Source: Klenkia sesuvii
GTDB lineage: Bacteria; Actinomycetota; Actinomycetes; Mycobacteriales; Geodermatophilaceae
Assembly: GCF_037083825.1 (NCBI RefSeq)
Contig: NZ_JBAPLU010000003.1
Span: 62,001-126,000 of the forward strand
Length of the DNA stretch: 64,000 nt
Direction: 5' to 3'
Within the stretch, counting starts at the first letter, position 1, and each line of letters starts with the position of its first letter. Under the pieces are notes generated by a model that made no database searches, was not told the origin of the DNA, and saw nothing but the letters and a program-made list of their open reading frames with translations. Shown piece by piece: positions 1 to 8,677 of the stretch. Made by a program: the position numbers and the translations under genes.

Positions 1-1131
1 GCGGGTGGCGTCGTGCACCAGCAGGTCGCCGGGGCCACCCACCCGCAGGCCGAAGTCGGTGAGCCCGAGCACCCGGGCCGCCGAGGTCGTCACCAGGTCG
101 ACGAGGGTCTCCAGGTCGGCCGCTGACCGCATCTCCAGCAGGTGCGCGGCGAGGAAGGCCACCTCGAGCAGGTCGTGCCGACCGAAGGGGTAGTAGGCGT
201 CCTCGACGTCGTCCTGGCCGAGCGCGACGGCCAGGCCCTCGGCCACCAGCCGGCGCACCGGCAGGGCGCGACCGCCGGTGTGCGGGTCGCTGACCAGGCC
301 CAGCCCGGCCGCGTGCGCCTGGGCGACCACGGTGGCGAGCGCGTCGTCGTCGTAGCTGCCCAGCGCCCGGGCGTGGCAGGCCACCCCGCGCCCGACGAGG
401 CCGTGCTCGACCATCGCCTCGGCGAGCATCCCGGTGGTGCGGTACCCCGGGTCCGGGCTGTCGTCGGTGAGCATCGCGACCCGGAGACCACGCCGGGCGG
501 CCAGCGCGCAGGCCCACTGCACGTGCGCCCGCTGGTCGGCCTCGCCGTCCTCGATCCACGGGATGCCGCCGACCACGTCGGCCCCGAGGTCGAGCGCGGC
601 CGTCACGAGGTCGGCGGTGCCGGGGTCGCGCAGCACGCCGTCCTGCGGGAAGGCGACGACGGAGACGTCGACGACGCCGGCGAACTCCTCGCGGGCGGCC
701 AGCACCGCCTCCATCCCGACCAGCCCGGCCGCGGAGTCGACGTCCACGAAGGCCTGCACGTGCAGCACCCCGTGCTCGACACCCAGCGCCAGCACCTCGC
801 GCACGCCCGGCAGCAGCAGGTCCACCGACCAGTGCGCCTTGACCGCGCTGGCCAGGTCGATGCTCGCGGCCGACTCGGCCATGCCCCCGGCGGTGTAGGC
901 GGTCAGCGCGGCCTCACCGGCCAGGGGCAGCGTGCGCACCTTGTCCAGGTGCAGGTGGGCATCGACGCACGGCTCGGTGACCAGCCCACCGTCGGCGTCG
1001 ACCACCGGGAGGTCCGCGGGGCGGGCCAGCTTACCGACCGGGGCGAGCGCGGCGACCCGGCCACCGCGCACGTGGACGTCGACGACGCGGCCGTCGCGCA
1101 GGCGGGCACCGGTCACCAGGAGGTCGCTCAT
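1..1131 (-). CDS. Cytosine-deaminase-like amidohydrolase, 3' end beyond the window
   Basis: 377 codons are visible with no stop, so the C-terminus lies to the left. The ATG at 1131 starts an amidohydrolase-fold protein. The metal-binding HxH is seen as DAHLHLD (H59, H61), and later segments CHARALG, DPHTGG and GQDDVEDAYYPFG match the bacterial cytosine deaminase/N-isopropylammelide hydrolase group. Oddly, the strand that carries HCDE in CodA reads VAMLTDD here, so a metal-binding histidine and the catalytic glutamate look replaced. The substrate therefore cannot be stated; deamination or hydrolysis of a nitrogen heterocycle is a family inference. It is divergent from the FhuF-like gene and lies near a PucR regulator. 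Confidence 0.8.
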   Translation of the reverse strand, partial: MSDLLVTGARLRDGRVVDVHVRGGRVAALAPVGKLARPADLPVVDADGGLVTEPCVDAHLHLDKVRTLPLAGEAALTAYTAGGMAESAASIDLASAVKAHWSVDLLLPGVREVLALGVEHGVLHVQAFVDVDSAAGLVGMEAVLAAREEFAGVVDVSVVAFPQDGVLRDPGTADLVTAALDLGADVVGGIPWIEDGEADQRAHVQWACALAARRGLRVAMLTDDSPDPGYRTTGMLAEAMVEHGLVGRGVACHARALGSYDDDALATVVAQAHAAGLGLVSDPHTGGRALPVRRLVAEGLAVALGQDDVEDAYYPFGRHDLLEVAFLAAHLLEMRSAADLETLVDLVTTSAARVLGLTDFGLRVGGPGDLLVHDATR

Positions 1132-1180
1132 GCCGCCCTTCTACCGGACCCGTGTGACGGGCCCGTGGCAGGCTGCCCCC

Positions 1181-1876
1181 GTGGGCAGCAGCGACGCGGC
1201 GCCGGCACGGACCGCGCTCCGGCGAGCAGCAGCCCTGGGCCCCTTCTGCGCGGTGGACGCCGACCCCGGGCCCGGAGCGGTCGACCTCCGCGACGGCGAC
1301 CGGCTGCTCGACGCCCGCACCGCCGCGGTCGCCGCCGTCCTGGGACCCGCCGCCGGCCGCCGCGAGGTGCACTCGCTGGTGCACCTCGGGGTGGTCGCCC
1401 GGGTGCTCTCCCCCGCCCTCGCCGCCGCCCTGGTGGCCGCGGTGCTGCCCGTCCCCGGGTCGGTGCTGCTGCAGCCGGTCGGCAGCAACCCCGTGCCGAT
1501 GACCTGGTCGGGGGTGCGGGGGGTCGACGTCGCGGTACCGGGCGAGGTCGCCGCGGCCCTGGTCGAGCACTGGCTGGTGCCGCTGGTCGGTCCGTGGAGC
1601 GACGCGGTGGCCGCCCGGTCGGTGTCCCGGCGGGCGCTCACCGGCAACGTCGTGTCCGCGCTGCACGGGACCGCCGTCGTGGTCGCGGGTGCGCGGCCCG
1701 ACCTGGCCGCACCGGCGCGTGCCGTGCTCGACGCCCTGCTCGCGCACGGACCGCTGGTGGGCACCGGCGGCTGGCGGCCCGACGGCAGCTTCGCGCGCCG
1801 GTCGTGCTGCATGCTGCACCGGCTGCCCGCCGCGGTGCCGTGCGCCGACTGCGTGCTGGTCGGCGCACCCGCCTGA
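1181..1876 (+). CDS. FhuF-like (2Fe-2S)-binding protein
   Basis: A 231-residue protein whose C-terminus carries the FhuF-type iron-sulfur motif CC-x10-C-x2-C (C209, C210, C221, C224). FhuF family members hold a [2Fe-2S] cluster and reduce ferric siderophores in the cytoplasm; that role is inferred here. No signal peptide or membrane segment is visible. The GTG at 1181 was chosen because the frame further upstream overlaps the divergent amidohydrolase gene and reads as its shadow. The gene is alone on the plus strand and converges with the PucR-type gene 32 bases downstream. No siderophore genes are seen nearby. Confidence 0.75.
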   Translation: MGSSDAAPARTALRRAAALGPFCAVDADPGPGAVDLRDGDRLLDARTAAVAAVLGPAAGRREVHSLVHLGVVARVLSPALAAALVAAVLPVPGSVLLQPVGSNPVPMTWSGVRGVDVAVPGEVAAALVEHWLVPLVGPWSDAVAARSVSRRALTGNVVSALHGTAVVVAGARPDLAAPARAVLDALLAHGPLVGTGGWRPDGSFARRSCCMLHRLPAAVPCADCVLVGAPA

Positions 1877-1908
1877 CCGCCCCGCGCACCGTGGACGGCG
1901 GCCCGGGC

Positions 1909-3717
1909 TCAGTGGGCCAGGGCCTCCAGCCCGTCGTCGAGGAAGGACAGGCCCGTGGCCTCCACCGGGGGACGGTGCGCCTGGTCCAGCCCGCGCATGC
2001 GGGCCGCGTGCAGCGCCAGCAGCAGGTTCAGCCGCAGCGTCGGGTCGGAGGTGAAGGGCCCGAGCATCCGCTCGAGCTTGCCGATGCGGTAGCGCATCGT
2101 GTTGTAGTGGAAGTGCAGCCGCCGAGCCGACTCCGCCACGTTCAGGTTGGTCTCCAGCAGCACCCGCAACGTGTCGCGCAGGTCGGCGGAGTCGGGGTCG
2201 GCGGCATCGGCCAGCGGGCCGAGCACCTCGTCGACGTAGGAGCGCAGCTCGGTCGAGTCCGGGATCAGCGACAGCAGCCGGAACACCCCCAGCTGGTCGA
2301 AGTGCGTGACGGTGGCCTCGCCGTGGATCTCCTGCCCGACCTGCAGCGCGCGCTGGGCCTGCTGGTGGGCCTCCCCCAGCCCGGACAGCACCGCCGCGGG
2401 ACGGCCGATGCCGGTGGCCAGCACCCGCCCCACCCGGCGCAGCCGCGCGTTCACCCGGCCGGTCACCGCGGCGACCAGGGAGGTCAGCTCCTCGGGGGTG
2501 CGTCCGTCCAGCGGCAGCACGGTGACGATCTCGGTGGCCAGACCGGCGACCGCCGCCCCGGCCACCTCGCCGTCGATCGCGGCCCGCCAGCCGTCGGCCA
2601 GCCGGTCCAGGACGTCGAGGGCCCGCGTGGGGTCGGCGGCGGCGTCGGCCACCGTCTCGGTGGCGGTGACCAGGACGACGACCGGCCCGTCGAGGCGCCA
2701 CCCGAAGGAACGCGTGTAGGCCAGGGCCCGCTCGGTGTGCCCGACGGTGCCGCTGACCAGCCGACGCACCATGTCGCCCTGGAAGCGCAGCTCGACCGAG
2801 TGCACGGCCTGGTGGCGGATCTCCGACAGCGCGGCGATGACCGCGCCGCGCTCGAGGACGGCGCCGGCGCCCACCCGCATGGGGCCGTGCCGGTTGACCG
2901 CGACCAGCCACCCGTGCCGCTGGTCGCCGGCCATGATCGGGGCCACGGCGTACTCCCCGACGCCACCGGGCAGCTCGTGGTGGCCCGGGACGAGCAGGAT
3001 GCCGTCGGCCGGGGACAGGTCGGCGTCGGCCAGGACGTCGGCCGGGGTGACGATCGCCTGGTCGGCCCGGCTCTCGGACAGGCGCCGGGCGGTGGGGAGG
3101 TCGGACCAGGCGTCGTCGGCGGCGGCGTCGAGCAGCCACAACCAGTCGCGCACCTCGGCCACGTCGTCGGGCGGGCCGGCGCTGGTGGCGATCTCGCGGT
3201 CGGGGCCCAGGCCCAGCACGGCGGCCCCGTCGAGGAAGGTGGCCGCCTGCGCGGTGACCTCGGTCAGCCCGCCACCGGTGAGCGCGACGTCGATGAACTG
3301 GTTGTGCATGCGGTCGGCCAGGCTCAGCGCCTGCGCCTGCTTGGCGACGATCGCGCCGAACACCTCGGCCACCACCAGGTCCAACCGCGAGGAGCGCGGC
3401 AGGGCGACGACCGGGAACCCGCGCCGGTCGGCCTCGTAGCGCACCTCGGCCGGGACGGCGGGCGGCCCGTCGGAGTCCCGGTAGGCCAGCGCGGCGGTGC
3501 CCAGCGCGGTGAGCCGCTCGATGAGCGCGCGGCACTGCGCGGGGTCGGCCGGCGGCAGCCGGGCGCCGAGCACGACGAGGACGTCGGGGCCCGCGCCGGC
3601 GAGGGGGTCGGCCGGGTCGTCCACGACCACCTGCCGGACCAGGCGACCGGCACCCGCCGAACCCGCGACGAGGGTGCCGTCGGTGAGCGCCAGCAGCTGG
3701 GTGACCGACAGCCCCAT
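1909..3717 (-). CDS. PucR-family transcriptional regulator
   Basis: A 602-residue protein with the PucR layout: an N-terminal PucR domain starting MGLSVTQLLAL, a central GGDEF-like region, and a C-terminal helix-turn-helix at about 513-553 (ETNLNVAESARRLHFHYNT). PucR of Bacillus regulates purine catabolism, and relatives sense other nitrogen compounds. ATG 3717 was chosen because GAGGAC lies just upstream and the family domain begins here. The frame stays open to 3930, and a GTG at 3852 behind GGGGGA is the main alternative, but codons upstream of 3717 look less typical of this genome. It likely controls the divergent DUF2877 gene and perhaps the amidohydrolase gene. Confidence 0.85.
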   Translation of the reverse strand: MGLSVTQLLALTDGTLVAGSAGAGRLVRQVVVDDPADPLAGAGPDVLVVLGARLPPADPAQCRALIERLTALGTAALAYRDSDGPPAVPAEVRYEADRRGFPVVALPRSSRLDLVVAEVFGAIVAKQAQALSLADRMHNQFIDVALTGGGLTEVTAQAATFLDGAAVLGLGPDREIATSAGPPDDVAEVRDWLWLLDAAADDAWSDLPTARRLSESRADQAIVTPADVLADADLSPADGILLVPGHHELPGGVGEYAVAPIMAGDQRHGWLVAVNRHGPMRVGAGAVLERGAVIAALSEIRHQAVHSVELRFQGDMVRRLVSGTVGHTERALAYTRSFGWRLDGPVVVLVTATETVADAAADPTRALDVLDRLADGWRAAIDGEVAGAAVAGLATEIVTVLPLDGRTPEELTSLVAAVTGRVNARLRRVGRVLATGIGRPAAVLSGLGEAHQQAQRALQVGQEIHGEATVTHFDQLGVFRLLSLIPDSTELRSYVDEVLGPLADAADPDSADLRDTLRVLLETNLNVAESARRLHFHYNTMRYRIGKLERMLGPFTSDPTLRLNLLLALHAARMRGLDQAHRPPVEATGLSFLDDGLEALAH

Positions 3718-4059
3718 GCTGTCCTCGAGGGCGGTGCGCTCGGTCGGGGCGACCCGCGACAGGGCCGGCTCCGACCTCGGCGCGAGCTGACGCAGCGGAG
3801 CCGTCCGGCCACCGTCCGCAATCTGGGTCACCGGAACATCGCGCTCAGTCACCGTGTCGTCCCCCACGTCGTTCGATCCCCCGACCTTCGACACGGATTC
3901 TGTCAGAGTCACCCGGGCGCTGCTCACCATTCTTGGCTACATACGCCATACGGAGGCCCCCGACGCGCCGCATAGGTTCGGGGTGCGCCCGGTACCGCTC
4001 CGCACGGTACCGGGGGACGGCGGTCCAGGGGACGACCGCCGGCACCTCGGGAGGAACAC
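3718..4059. promoter_or_regulatory. Divergent intergenic region with paired CGGTACCG palindromes
   Basis: No gene is supported between the PucR-type start and the DUF2877 start. The stretch has lower GC than its surroundings, contains a direct repeat CATACGCCATACG (3940-3952), and has two copies of the perfect palindrome CGGTACCG at 3990-3997 and 4005-4012, offset by 15 bases. The palindromes lie 48-70 bases before the DUF2877 start and could be an operator for the neighbouring PucR-type protein. That role is inferred. Exact -35 and -10 boxes could not be fixed. Confidence 0.4.
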
Positions 4060-5046
4060 ATGCGCACCGCCGAACCGCAGCCCGCCGTCCAGGGCCGTGC
4101 CGCCCGCCTGGGGGTGCCCACCATCCCGCTGCCACCCGACCCCGCCCGGGCCGCCCAGCGCAGCGCACGCCGGCTCGCGCACGGCACCCCGGCCGGGCCG
4201 GCCGTCCCCGCGGCGGCCAGCACCGGTGTCGCCGAGCTCCTGCGCGGCCCCGCCCGGCCGGCCACCGTGCTGCTGTCGGTGCCCGCCGCGGTCTACCTGG
4301 CCGTGCCCACCCCGCAGGGCGTCGACGTCGTGGGCGTGCTCACCGCCGACGCCGCCCGGCTGCCACTGGGGCTGGTGCTGTCCCGCCCGGCCAACGGTCG
4401 CCCCCTCGTCTCGGTGCCCTCCGGCGCCCCGGGCACGGTCGGTGGTGGCCGGGTGTCCGTCGGCGACCTCAGCGTGTCGGCCGCGGCCTGGTGGGACCCC
4501 CGGCCCCGGCTGCCCGGGACCCGGCCCGCGCTCCTGCCCGAGGGCGTCCGCACGCTGCGCACGGTGCTCTACGGCGACGGCCCGCACAGCTCGTTCACCC
4601 TCCCCGGCTTCCCCGGGGGGCCCAGCGGCCCGCTGGCCGCGCTCCGCGGGGCCGTGCGCCGGGCCGACCTCGACGCCGCGCTGCGCACCGCCACCCGGCT
4701 GGTGGGGCTGGGGCCCGGGCTCACCCCGGCCGGGGACGACGTGCTGGCCGGCTGCGTGGCCGGGCTGGTCCTGCTGGGGCACCCCGCCGCCGAGCGGTTC
4801 GGGGCCGGGGTGCACGCCCTGGCCGCGGGGCGCACAACCGAACTGTCGCGGGCGCTGCTCAAGCACGCCGCCGCCGGCCGGGTCAGCGGCGAGTTCGCCG
4901 CCGTCGTCCGGGCCCTGGTGGGCCAGGGCGACCTCGACGCCGCCCTGGCCACCCTGCTGGCCACCGGGTCGACCAGCGGTCGCGCGATGACCCTGGGGTT
5001 GTGCACCGCGATCGACCTCGCCGAGCGGACCACCCGCACCCGCTGA
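4060..5046 (+). CDS. DUF2877 (AllH-like) protein
   Basis: A 328-residue protein with the DUF2877 hallmark GLGPGLTPAGDDVLAG at about 225-240. AllH of E. coli belongs to this family and works with FdrA-type partners in oxamate carbamoyl transfer at the end of allantoin degradation; no FdrA gene is visible in this window. The ATG at 4060 follows a strong GGAGGAACAC ribosome site. Divergence from a PucR-type regulator and closeness to a CodA-like amidohydrolase support a place in nitrogen-compound catabolism. It is the last gene before the minus-strand housekeeping block and converges with hisG. Confidence 0.8.
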   Translation: MRTAEPQPAVQGRAARLGVPTIPLPPDPARAAQRSARRLAHGTPAGPAVPAAASTGVAELLRGPARPATVLLSVPAAVYLAVPTPQGVDVVGVLTADAARLPLGLVLSRPANGRPLVSVPSGAPGTVGGGRVSVGDLSVSAAAWWDPRPRLPGTRPALLPEGVRTLRTVLYGDGPHSSFTLPGFPGGPSGPLAALRGAVRRADLDAALRTATRLVGLGPGLTPAGDDVLAGCVAGLVLLGHPAAERFGAGVHALAAGRTTELSRALLKHAAAGRVSGEFAAVVRALVGQGDLDAALATLLATGSTSGRAMTLGLCTAIDLAERTTRTR

Positions 5047-5060
5047 CCGCGGGTGCGGGT

Positions 5061-5078
5061 GGTCGGCCCGGCCCGACC
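5061..5078. terminator. Hairpin between convergent DUF2877 and hisG genes
   Basis: GGTCGG, a 6-base loop, then CCGACC form a perfect 6-bp stem in the 55-base gap between convergent genes. There is no T-tract, as is common for actinobacterial terminators. A termination role is inferred from position. Confidence 0.4.
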
Positions 5079-5101
5079 GGTCGCGGCACCGGGCCCCGGC
5101 G

Positions 5102-5983
5102 TCAGATGCGGCAGGCGTGGATCGACGTCACCAGGATGGCGCGGGCGCCGAGCTCCCACAGCTCGTCCATCAGCCGGTTGGTGTCGGTCTGCGGCACCAT
5201 CGCCCGCACCGCCGACCAGCCCGGTGTCTGCAGCCGGCTCACCGTCGGGCCCTCCAGGCCGGGGGTGATGGCGGTGGCCTTCTCCAGCAGGTCGTCGGGG
5301 CAGTCGTAGTCGAGCATCACGTACTGCCGGGCGACCAGGACCCCGCGCAGGCGGCGCTGCAGCTGGGCCACCGCCGGGTTCTCCTCCGCGCCGGCGCGGC
5401 GCACCAGGATGGCCTCGCTGGTGAGCACGGGGTCGCCGATGACGTGCAGGCCCGCCTGGCGCAGCGTCGTCCCGGTCTCCACGACGTCGCACACCGCGTC
5501 GGCGACGCCCAGCCGGCAGGCGGTCTCGACGGCGCCGTCGAGCTTGACCACGGCGGCGTCGATCCCAGACTCGGTGAGGAACTTCTCCAGCAGCACCGGG
5601 TAGGCGGTGGCGATGCGGGTGCCGGCCAGGTCGGCGACGGACTCGATGCCCGACCCGGTGGGGCTGGCGAACCGGAAGGAGGACCGGCCGAAGCCGAGCG
5701 CCATGACCTCCTCGGCCGGCGACTCGGTCTCCGGCGGGGTGGTCTCCTGCAGCATGTCGCGGCCGGTGATGCCGACGTCGAGGGTGCCGGCGGCCACGTA
5801 GACGGCGATGTCGCGGGGTCGCAGGTAGAAGAACTCGGTGTCGGAGTCGGGGTCGTACACCGCGAGGTCCTTCGTGCTGCGCCGCTGCCGGTAACCGCTC
5901 TCGGAGAGCATCTCGGCGGCCGGCTCGGAGAGGACGCCCTTGTTGGGGACGGCGACGCGCAGCACGGGGTTGCTCCTGGTCAT
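5102..5983 (-). CDS. hisG: ATP phosphoribosyltransferase (HisG, long form)
   Basis: HisG joins ATP and PRPP in the first step of histidine synthesis. The 293-residue length marks the long form with a C-terminal histidine-binding regulatory domain, so no HisZ partner is needed. The N-terminus LRVAVPNKGVLSEPA and the segment YVAAGTLDVGITGRDML match the family. It follows hisE by about 10 bases at the 3' end of the rpe-rib-his run. The two enzymes catalyse steps 1 and 2 of the pathway; the rest of the his genes are elsewhere. Confidence 0.97.
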   Translation of the reverse strand: MTRSNPVLRVAVPNKGVLSEPAAEMLSESGYRQRRSTKDLAVYDPDSDTEFFYLRPRDIAVYVAAGTLDVGITGRDMLQETTPPETESPAEEVMALGFGRSSFRFASPTGSGIESVADLAGTRIATAYPVLLEKFLTESGIDAAVVKLDGAVETACRLGVADAVCDVVETGTTLRQAGLHVIGDPVLTSEAILVRRAGAEENPAVAQLQRRLRGVLVARQYVMLDYDCPDDLLEKATAITPGLEGPTVSRLQTPGWSAVRAMVPQTDTNRLMDELWELGARAILVTSIHACRI

Positions 5984-5993
5984 GGGTTGGTGG

Positions 5994-6260
5994 TCATAGG
6001 TGGGTGTACACGTCCTCCAGGCTCAGCCCCTTGGCGAGCATGAGGGCTTGGGTCCAGTAGAGGAGCTGGCTGATCTCCTCGGCGGCGCGGTCGGGGCCCT
6101 CGTGCTCGGCGGCCATCCAGCTCTCGGCCGCCTCCTCGACCAGCTTCTTGCCCACCGTGTGCACCCCGGCCTGCACCGCCGCGACGGTGCCCGAGGCCGG
6201 GTCACCGGCGGCGACCTTGGCCTGCAGCTGGGCGAACAGCTCGTCGAAGGTGGTGCTCAC
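5994..6260 (-). CDS. hisE: Phosphoribosyl-ATP pyrophosphatase (HisE)
   Basis: An 88-residue all-alpha pyrophosphatase that hydrolyses phosphoribosyl-ATP to phosphoribosyl-AMP, the second histidine step. The segment EEAAESWMAAEHEG and EEISQLLYWTQ match the MazG-like helical fold with acidic Mg-binding residues. The GTG start at 6260 overlaps the ribH stop as GTGA, so translation is probably coupled. It is a stand-alone hisE, not fused to hisI, as is usual in actinobacteria. Confidence 0.96.
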   Translation of the reverse strand: MSTTFDELFAQLQAKVAAGDPASGTVAAVQAGVHTVGKKLVEEAAESWMAAEHEGPDRAAEEISQLLYWTQALMLAKGLSLEDVYTHL

Positions 6261-6760
6261 CCGAGACCGAACCCGATGTCGGACTTGGGGTTGCGCAGCC
6301 CGCGCAGGGTCACCGCGGTGTCCAGGGCGGCGACGGTGGCCTCCCAGCCCTTGTCCTCGGCGGAGTCCTCCAGGCCGGCCCGGTCGCGGGCCTGGCCCTC
6401 GCCCTCGGTGGTGAGGACGCCGTTGCCGATGGGCACGCCGGTGTCCAGGGACACCCGGGTGAGGCCGGCGGTGAAGGCGTCGCAGACGTACTCGAAGTGC
6501 GGCGTGCCGCCGCGGATGACGACGCCGAGGGCCACGACGGCGTCGTGGTCGGCGGCCAGCGCCTGCGCCACCACGGGCAGCTCCAGCGCCCCGCTGACCC
6601 GCACCACGGTGGGGTCGACGACCCCCATCTCGCGCGCGCAGGCCAGGGCCCGGTCGAGCAGGGAGTCGCAGATGACGTGGTGCCAGCGGGCCGCGACGAT
6701 GCCCAGCCGCACCCCCGTCGCGTCGACCTTCTGCGCGCCCGGTGCCCCGCTGCCGCTCAT
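6257..6760 (-). CDS. ribH: 6,7-dimethyl-8-ribityllumazine synthase
   Basis: RibH condenses 5-amino-6-ribitylamino-uracil with dihydroxybutanone phosphate to give lumazine, the penultimate riboflavin step; family members form icosahedral or pentameric shells. The 167-residue protein shows LGVVIRGGTPHFEYVCD with the conserved histidine H88. ATG 6760 lies 22 bases downstream of the ribBA stop. It is the fourth gene of the ribD-ribE-ribBA-ribH run and is followed without a gap by hisE. Confidence 0.97.
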   Translation of the reverse strand: MSGSGAPGAQKVDATGVRLGIVAARWHHVICDSLLDRALACAREMGVVDPTVVRVSGALELPVVAQALAADHDAVVALGVVIRGGTPHFEYVCDAFTAGLTRVSLDTGVPIGNGVLTTEGEGQARDRAGLEDSAEDKGWEATVAALDTAVTLRGLRNPKSDIGFGLG

Positions 6761-6782
6761 GACTGCCTCCCGTGTGTGCTGC

Positions 6783-8072
6783 TCACTGGTCCTGCTCGGG
6801 TACCCGGATCGGTGTGCTCGTGCCGACCGGCACCGGGACGTCCTCGCCCGGGTCGACGATGTCGAGGATGTGGCCCATGCGGTCGCGCTTGGTCCGCAGG
6901 TAGCCGATGTTCTCCGGCGTCACGTGGGTGGGCAGGCCCACCCGGCCGGTGATGCGCAGACCGTAGCCCTCCAGCCCGGCCCGCTTGGCCGGGTTGTTGG
7001 TCAGCAACCGCATGGAGCGCACCCCGAGGTCGACCAGGATCTGCGCGCCGGTGCCGTAGTCGCGGGCATCGGCGGGCAGGCCGAGGTCGAGGTTGGCGTC
7101 GACGGTGTCGACCCCGGCGTCCTGCAGCTGGTAGGCCTGCAGCTTGTGCAGCAGGCCGATGCCGCGGCCCTCGTGGCCGCGGATGTACAGCACCACCCCG
7201 CGCCCCTCCTGCGCGACCGCGGCCAGCGCCGCGTTCAGCTGCGGCCCGCAGTCGCACCGCAGGGAGCCGAAGACGTCGCCGGTGAGGCACTCGGAGTGCA
7301 CCCGCACCAGGACGTCCTCGCCGTCGCCGATGTCGCCGTAGACGAACGCCACGTGCTCCCGGTCGTCGTAGGAGCTGGAGTAGCCCACCGCGGTGAACAG
7401 GCCCGGCGGCAGCGGCACCTGGGCCTCGGCGACCCGCTCGACCAGCTTGTCGAAGCGCTTGCGGTAGGCGATGAGGTCGGCGATCGAGCACATCACGAGG
7501 TCGTGCTCGTCGGCGAACACCCGCAGCTCGTCGGTGCGGGCCATGCCGATCGGGTCCTTCTCGCTGACCAGCTCGCACAGCACGCCCGAGGGCCGCAGCC
7601 CGGCGAGCACCGCGAGGTCGACGGCGGCCTCGGTGTGGCCGGGCCGGCGCAGGACGCCGCCGTCGCGGGCCCGCAGCGGGACGACGTGGCCCGGGCGGGA
7701 GAGGTCGGCGCTCGAGGTGTCGGCGGCGGCCAGCAGCCGGATGGTGTGCGCCCGGTCGGTGGCCGAGATGCCGGTGCCGATGCCCTCGCGGGCGTCGACG
7801 GTGACCGTGTAGGCCGTGCCGCGGCGGTCCTGGTTGACCCGGAACATCGGCGGCAGGTCGAGCCGGTCGGCGTCCTCCTCGGTGACGGCGACGCAGATGT
7901 AGCCCGAGGTGTAGCGGACCATGAAGGCCACCAGCTCCGGCGTCGCCAGCTCGGCGGCGAAGATGAGGTCGCCCTCGTTCTCGCGGTCCTCGTCGTCGAT
8001 GACCACGACCGGCCGGCCGGATTTGACCGCCGCGATCGCGTCCTCGATGGAGTCCAGCCGCTGCCCGCTCAC
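6783..8072 (-). CDS. ribBA: Bifunctional DHBP synthase / GTP cyclohydrolase II
   Basis: A 429-residue fusion that supplies both riboflavin precursors. The N-terminal half is dihydroxybutanone-phosphate synthase (DDEDRENEGD at 26-35, RPGHTEA around H146). The C-terminal half is GTP cyclohydrolase II, with zinc cysteines C262, C273 and C275 in CLTGDVFGSLRCDCG. All residues expected for both activities are visible. The GTG start at 8072 overlaps the ribE stop as GTGA. The C-terminus ends in a short polar tail. Confidence 0.97.
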   Translation of the reverse strand: MSGQRLDSIEDAIAAVKSGRPVVVIDDEDRENEGDLIFAAELATPELVAFMVRYTSGYICVAVTEEDADRLDLPPMFRVNQDRRGTAYTVTVDAREGIGTGISATDRAHTIRLLAAADTSSADLSRPGHVVPLRARDGGVLRRPGHTEAAVDLAVLAGLRPSGVLCELVSEKDPIGMARTDELRVFADEHDLVMCSIADLIAYRKRFDKLVERVAEAQVPLPPGLFTAVGYSSSYDDREHVAFVYGDIGDGEDVLVRVHSECLTGDVFGSLRCDCGPQLNAALAAVAQEGRGVVLYIRGHEGRGIGLLHKLQAYQLQDAGVDTVDANLDLGLPADARDYGTGAQILVDLGVRSMRLLTNNPAKRAGLEGYGLRITGRVGLPTHVTPENIGYLRTKRDRMGHILDIVDPGEDVPVPVGTSTPIRVPEQDQ

Positions 8073-8677
8073 GAGCGTGCCCCCAGCAGACGTTCGACGT
8101 ACTTGGCGATGACGTCCACCTCCAGGTTGACCGGGTCACCGGCCGCGCGGGTGCCCAGGGTGGTCTCGCGCAGCGTGGTGGGGATGAGGGAGACCTCGAG
8201 CCACGGCTGCGGGTCGTCGGCCGCCGAGCAGGCGCTCACGGTGAGGGAGACGCCGTCGACGGTGATCGAGCCCTTCTCCACGACGTAGCGGGCGATGCCC
8301 TCGGGCAGGCCGACGCGCACCACGGTCCAGTGCTCGGACGGCGTCACCGACACGACGGTGCCGACGCCGTCGACGTGGCCCTGCACGATGTGCCCGCCCA
8401 GCCGGGTGCCGGCGGTGACCGCGCGCTCGAGGTTGACCGGGTCGCCGGTGGTCAGCGCCCCCAGGCTGCTGCGGCGCAGCGTCTCGGCCATGACGTCGGT
8501 GCTCCACACGCCGCCCTCGACGGCGGTGACGGTCAGGCACACGCCGTTGACCGCGATGGAGTCGCCCAGGGCGACCCCCTCCAGGGTCGTGCTGCCGCGC
8601 AGCTGCAGGCGGGCGGAGTCGCCCTGGTCGTCGCGGACGACGAGGGTGCCGACCTCCTCCACGATGCCGGTGAACAT
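8069..8677 (-). CDS. ribE: Riboflavin synthase alpha chain
   Basis: A 202-residue enzyme that dismutates two lumazine molecules to riboflavin. It begins with the diagnostic MFTGIVEEVG and has two tandem lumazine-binding repeats, each with a GDSIAVNGVCLTV or GSITVDGVSLTV motif, at about 33-45 and 130-142. ATG 8677 shares one base with the ribD stop (TGATG), so the start is well supported. Product release feeds FMN and FAD synthesis. Confidence 0.96.
   Translation of the reverse strand: MFTGIVEEVGTLVVRDDQGDSARLQLRGSTTLEGVALGDSIAVNGVCLTVTAVEGGVWSTDVMAETLRRSSLGALTTGDPVNLERAVTAGTRLGGHIVQGHVDGVGTVVSVTPSEHWTVVRVGLPEGIARYVVEKGSITVDGVSLTVSACSAADDPQPWLEVSLIPTTLRETTLGTRAAGDPVNLEVDVIAKYVERLLGARS

Noticed and set aside
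142..3975. A very long plus-strand open frame across the amidohydrolase and PucR genes
   Set aside because: It is antisense to two genes with clear family motifs, is rich in His/Arg/Gly/Val in the pattern of GC-rich shadow frames, and resembles no protein.
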